Source of the DNA: Diadema setosum | Taxonomy: Eukaryota; Echinodermata; Echinoidea; Diadematoida; Diadematidae | NCBI GenBank assembly: GCA_033980235.1 | Contig: CM067066.1 | Location: 39,861,455 to 39,925,454, forward strand | Reading direction: 5' to 3' | DNA length: 64,000 bases | Made by a program: the position numbers and the translations under genes | Shown here: one piece after another, positions 59,086-64,000 of the stretch | Numbering within the stretch: position 1 is the stretch's first letter | How the letters are laid out: the number at the start of each line of letters is the position of its first letter | Notes under the pieces: generated by a model | The model's input: only the letters and a program-made list of their open reading frames with translations | Databases searched by the model: none | What the model was told of the DNA's origin: nothing

Positions 59086-61520
59086 TAATAATCACTGCCA
59101 AAAGATGAGCCCTCTTTTTCCATATTTTTTTTTCTATCATTACATGTAGTTGTAACACATTCCTGGCCTTGGAGAAGGAGTTGCACACTCACAAATGGTG
59201 CAAATCATCAACTTTACACAGAGCTGACACCAAGCTGGTAATAAGAATCACTTCTGGACTAATCAATAATTCACAACTTCCATTTCCCATTCTTAATCCC
59301 CAAGCACAGCTTCTATCACAGGGAAAAAAAAAATCAAACACTCTATTACACCAGAGTTTATTTCAGATGAAATAGTAGTACAGAGAGACGGAGAGGGAGA
59401 GAAGGGAAAAATTACCCCATCAGGCATAATTGGCAGAAGTATATTGTCTTCTGGGAGAAAGACCAAAAAAAAAAAAAAATCAGAGGAAAAGAAAGAAAGA
59501 ATGATTAAACTCACAACATATTAGTGGAGAAGACAGAGAGGAAAGTGTGGTGAAAATGACAAATATGAATATTGAGAATTTCAGATACAATGCAACTAAT
59601 TGTAATGAGATGACACCTCTTGATCTATCTGAACCCCCCCCCCCCCCCTTGCGTACCTTCTACACGTGTCTGAGAGGTTCTACCAAGCAACAAGAACTTT
59701 TGGCACCCATTCATCAGTCTTTCCCCCTCTATCTCTCCCCCCCCCCCCAATCCCAACACCCCTCATCCTTTCCCTCTTAGGTAAGGGTTCGGTGTGTCAG
59801 AATTGGATGACTTTGCCACTGGAACGGATGAATTTCCCTCTAGAATTCAGAGCGGAGAGCTCACTCCAGTGTGCTATAGGCAATGCTAAATCCTCATCAA
59901 CTCATGTAACTTTTTCAGTTTCTTTCTCCACTCATCCTCATAATTTCCCCTGCCTCTCAACCACTGTCCAATCTGTCCAGACATTTATAGTGTTGTTTCA
60001 ATTGCAATGAGTTTCAAACTGGACACTTGCTGAGAGGGATGTTTTAATAGAATATTTTAAGCTATGTCACATAATCATATAAATATTTGTAATTCTGTGC
60101 TTTCTTGGAATCAGTGTAAATACATTTGATATTATCTAATCAATAATCACAACGAGGTACAAGTTTATTGCTCTAATGCAAGATGACACCAACACATAAT
60201 TCTTATAAAATGTCATCAACTACAGTCAACAGAGGAATAATCTCATTGTGAGATTTACAACCATGACATTGACATCTAAATTTGAACATTAAATTCTTTG
60301 TAACATCTCATCTATGGGAATAAAAGCAACCGACAAAATCCTGTGACAAAACGTAACTAAAGCACAAACAGTTCTTTCAGTCATTTCACGTGTCTTCAAC
60401 TGATGCATAGCTCCTACAGAGAAAAAAAGAGATCTGCTTTGTGCAAGCAAAAAGCCAATCAGCAATGAATTTGAAATCAATACATCAGTTTCACCCTATC
60501 TCCAATGGATGTGCCTTCTTCACAATAATGAATAAAAACCCAAGATTTCAGTCAAAAGATGAGCAAACATGACATGCCTCCGCCATCTTGAGGCCAGTAG
60601 ATGATACACATTGCCTCTCTCTCTTTATTGCCTAGAACCTCTACAAAACGGCGTCCATTATACCTCCCTCATTTTATCAGTTTGTCCGTCTTCAGCTGCT
60701 GAACAGATCCTACCATCATCATCTCTTTTTGACACACAGACTTTAAAAGCTGATCAACAAATCTCACATAGCAACCCACCCTGTGGTCGACTGGAATTCA
60801 AACATGGTTCCCACGGCCTTTATTGTTTTTTTCTTTCTTTTTTTTTCTACAGCAAAAATGTACGTAGTACTTGAAACCCCAGCCATCTTCATTTTTGTCT
60901 TTTCTTTTTAATATTGAATAAAGACCATTAATTCATAAAGAATTGAAGATGTCATCTTACTTGCAGTTGCTATGGGAGGTATTGATATTACATTCCAGTG
61001 TCCTTGAAGGTTTTATCAAACTTACCTTTCCTACAGAGTAAATTATACAATTATTCTCTATTTTCAAACACAGAGAACTCCACCTATTTACACATTTCAT
61101 ATTGTACAATACATACCGTGTATGATAAGTCTTCAAAAAAAAAAAAAGACACAACTTTTTATGAATAGAGCAAAACTCCAGCCTCACTAACCATCAGAAT
61201 GTCCTACAGCTCTATATCAATAAAAACAATTTAATGCCAAATCGTGCTACTTAAACCTACAAAATTCTTTATAAGCTCTGGAGAAATCACATAGCATATG
61301 TAATGGTATGCACACATAAAATCGTAAAATGGACACCGATAAATTTTGCAACAGTTTAAAGGCCTAAAAAGTACAAAAAGTAAAGTGATAATCCCACTTT
61401 ATTTTTAATTATGTGTTCATTTGTGTTTTGTTATCATTGTCAGAGGGTGTAGAGATAACAACGTTCTGTGAGCTTTCTTTGACCCCATCCTAGTCATGGT
61501 GCCCCCCCCCCCCCCACGAG
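59086..61520. other. zfhx3 upstream region VIII: AT-rich, non-coding
   Basis: Oligo(C) runs near 59634, 59738 and 61503; an A-tract at 61136-61147. No exon candidate and no further shared repeat copy found. Confidence 0.35.
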
Positions 61521-64000
61521 GGCCATGTGGAACACAATCAGCGATTAATTTCACGCTTGTCACTCGCACATCTCCCTAACACCACTTTAGTTGATTAACT
61601 ACCTCACATAAACAGAGCGGCATCATCTGCATAATTAACTTATGAATTTGAACTGGGCAGCCGCCGCCTAATCAGACTTTATTCAGAAAGAGAAAAGAAA
61701 AAAACCCAGAGAAGAAAGGTATGGAAATGAGAAAACAGAGAGCATTTGACAAAATATACGGACCAAGGTATTCGCCATGCTTTTAGAGCCATGCATACAC
61801 ATAAAGGCGGAAATCCAGGTGTATGTTGGGTTAGAAATGGAATGCACGAAGCTACGGGAGTGTTGTATGGAGGAGAGTGTCATATGAAATCTGTTGTGTG
61901 TCACAGATCATTTGTCTGTGTCCATGACAGATTCTCTAGCACATTCTCAACCAACTCTCTCTTTTTTTCTTTCTCTCTATCTCTCTCTCTCTGAGACGGG
62001 GGAAAAATGATATAATCAATCATTACGGCACTCTACTGACATATTTCTCATCCCATTTCCTTCCATACTTCTTGAATAAATATGCCCACATACAACATTG
62101 CCTTCGCTTTATGCATGTACGCTGGGTGGCTGGGAGCTACGATTGACAATCGATGGCAGGAACTTCTTTGCATTTTTAATTGCAAAAGTGATAATGTTCA
62201 TTTAAGTATCTTATGGATTTTTGCATAGGTCTAATGATATTCTGAACACATTTCAATGATTAGCTGGTGGATTTAGTCAGTGGCAAGTCATCTGTTCTAG
62301 CGTGAATTTCATGTACTTGTCGGCAATGCAAGTCTCTTTATCCTATGCACCTCATCTCCTGTTTGGTTAACAAGACTCAACTGACGCTGTTTAAAACACA
62401 GGACATGAATGCATCATTAATGACTGAAGGAACTAATCTAATTTGCAGCAGCATTTGGCAAGATTAAGATATTAATGTGCCAGCCATGTTTGGCTTATCT
62501 AATTGCATTTAATTCAACACAGAATTTCAAATGAGCTAAATCCTGTGCAGTTTTCTCCAGCTTGGAAGTGGAAGGGGGGGGGGGGGGATGGGGAACTTAC
62601 ATGCACGACACACGCTGCCTCGGTAATGTGTGATTGCGCTAATCATATTAGACAGTTTAATTCCCTAGGCTCATTTATCCTGTCTTTGGAATGGAGGGGG
62701 GAAAGGATTCATCCACGATCCAGCATCGCATCTTGGCGATTAGCAGCAGCCTGTGTCTGCTAACGAGTTCCGTCTAATTAGCGATGATGACAGCCCGAAT
62801 GTTCTGCTAATGTTTATTACATTTGGCAAGAATAGAATAAAAGAGGGAGAGAGATAATGGGCCAGCAAACTGAAGCTGAAATGTTTCTATAATTGCAGCG
62901 CATGATGTATGCAAATGGGAAGTTCAGGCAGATTGTACCATAGCTTGCAAGAATGCACAGATAAACTCAATCTCCAGGTATTCATCTCTTTCTCTCTTGT
63001 CTAATTTCCTTTCTTGTTTCTTCTTCCTCCTCCTTTGAACCTGTCATCACATCGTGTCCATCCTTCAGCATCTCACCCTCGCCTCCTTTCCACCGCTCTC
63101 TGCCGGGGCTCATTAAACAGCTCTCTGATTCGCAGGAATAAGTCGCCACACCAAAGCAGGCAATGTCTCTCTCCTTCACACATAATTCTCCTGCAGAAAA
63201 TTTCAACTGGAAGACCTGATAGAAATCAGTCAAATGCAGTGAATGTAATTCACCACCTCCTAGATCATGTCAGCATTACAGAGGCCCACATACCACTGTC
63301 AAGATGTGTTTCTTTCTCCAAGTTTATCTCCAACTAGTGATGATAACTGGTCTTGAGTAACAATTTCATATCCTTCAACATACACAAAAAACTTCATAGC
63401 CTTGCAAGCCTGGTATGCAAATAAGAAAAACAAAAAAGAAAATATATTCTAAAAAGACCTTCAAGCTTTTGCAAGGTACTGTGGCTTTACATCTAGTGTG
63501 TGTTGTTGTTGTTGTTGGTCAATATTGTTGCAAAAAATTGTAGAATTTAAGGTTTAATGAAAAAAAAAAGAAGAGAAATGTATATCAAAGACTATTCCCT
63601 GTAAATAGGTTGAAATAAACCAGGTGAGGTATAAACATTTCTAAAACATTTTATGAGGATCAAAAACATCTATTCACATTGCCAAGATACTGCTTCCTTA
63701 GATATTACCCCTTTTGAGTTCCGGGGAAAAAAACCCCCAAGAATTATGATGCTCAACTGCTCTTGATTGAGGCAACTTCTTTGTTCATGGGGGATGTTAA
63801 ATGACAAAATATCAAGGACATATCTGCAATAAAATCAGGAAGGAGAAATGTAAGATTTCTGACATTTCCGACAAAACCCCACACAAATGGCATGGCTGTA
63901 GTAAAGTTGTGCTCTGCTACTTTGCATGTGAATAATATAGGTTGCATGCCCCTCTCACAGTAGACATAATACAGTGGCTGGTACTGTAACTACTCACATC
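61521..64000. other. zfhx3 upstream region IX: candidate regulatory blocks at the window edge
   Basis: 61530-61680 and 62400-62960 are GC-balanced with many homeodomain-type cores: CTAATCAGAC at 61669, CTAATTAGCGATGATGACAG at 62774 and an octamer ATGCAAAT at 62909-62916. An oligo(G) run lies near 62574 and (CT)n near 61975. A TGTAAATA word near 63600 is on the plus strand. No exon candidate. Confidence 0.35.
62909..62916 (+). promoter_or_regulatory. POU octamer ATGCAAAT
   Basis: Exact octamer about 135 bp after a TAATTAG plus TGATGACAG cluster. Octamers are found about twice as often as expected across this AT-rich window, which is not decisive alone. Confidence 0.25.

Noticed and set aside
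46234..62916. Counting all octamer (ATGCAAAT) sites as an enriched signal
   Set aside because: About eight occurrences against roughly four expected at this base composition is not strong enough to claim enrichment.
62982..63233. 83-codon minus-strand frame ending in acidic/basic runs
   Set aside because: The E/K-rich end is a translation of a CT/TC-rich stretch; no start context or domain.
1..64000. tRNA, rRNA or snRNA genes
   Set aside because: I saw no A/B-box pair with a foldable cloverleaf, nor conserved rRNA/snRNA words; a covariance-model scan would be needed to exclude diverged copies.

Overview
The window is eukaryotic, AT-rich genomic DNA, almost certainly from a marine invertebrate deuterostome. 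An echinoderm, probably a sea urchin, fits best. The reasons are a full-length, vertebrate-like ZFHX3/ZFHX4 zinc-finger homeobox gene with introns, dense microsatellites, long oligo(G)/(C) runs, and several MITE-like repeats of a kind I associate with marine invertebrate genomes. The species assignment is inference only.

One gene can be annotated with confidence: a ZFHX3/4-type (ATBF1 / zfh-2 family) transcription factor on the minus strand. One 9,615-bp exon (34401 down to 24787) encodes 3,205 residues with four homeodomains and about 24 C2H2 zinc fingers. It splices in phase 0 across a 1,153-bp intron to a terminal coding exon (23633-23154) that adds 159 residues and two more fingers, for a predicted 3,364 aa. 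An in-frame stop just upstream and an ACC-ATG-G context fix the start. A 3' splice acceptor 74 bases upstream of the ATG suggests at least one separate 5' non-coding exon. A strong AATAAA with a downstream GU-rich stretch on the minus strand near 18150 suggests a 3' UTR of about 5 kb.

The roughly 29.5 kb upstream of the start (34476-64000) has no convincing coding exon. It mixes AT-rich sequence and microsatellites with moderately GC-balanced blocks holding clustered homeodomain, PBX-MEIS, octamer and CArG-like motifs. This is what a long 5' intron or cis-regulatory domain of a developmental regulator looks like, but conservation cannot be tested here.

The 18 kb beyond the 3' end is repeat-rich. 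It holds three copies (one far upstream) of a ~90-bp palindromic element, two adjacent MITEs at 7.2-7.7 kb, a 46-bp x 7 tandem array, a ~1.1-kb composite element with 330-bp repeats, a minisatellite and a terminal hairpin, and an inverted dimer of a ~340-bp repeat. A third copy of that repeat at 58.5-59.1 kb carries a nested MITE with a clean target-site duplication. The most unusual object is a 5.2-kb segment (9074-14294) bounded by perfect 34-bp inverted repeats. Inside it are several short open frames with splice-like edges on both strands that I could not identify. They may be a decayed DNA transposon or captured gene fragments.
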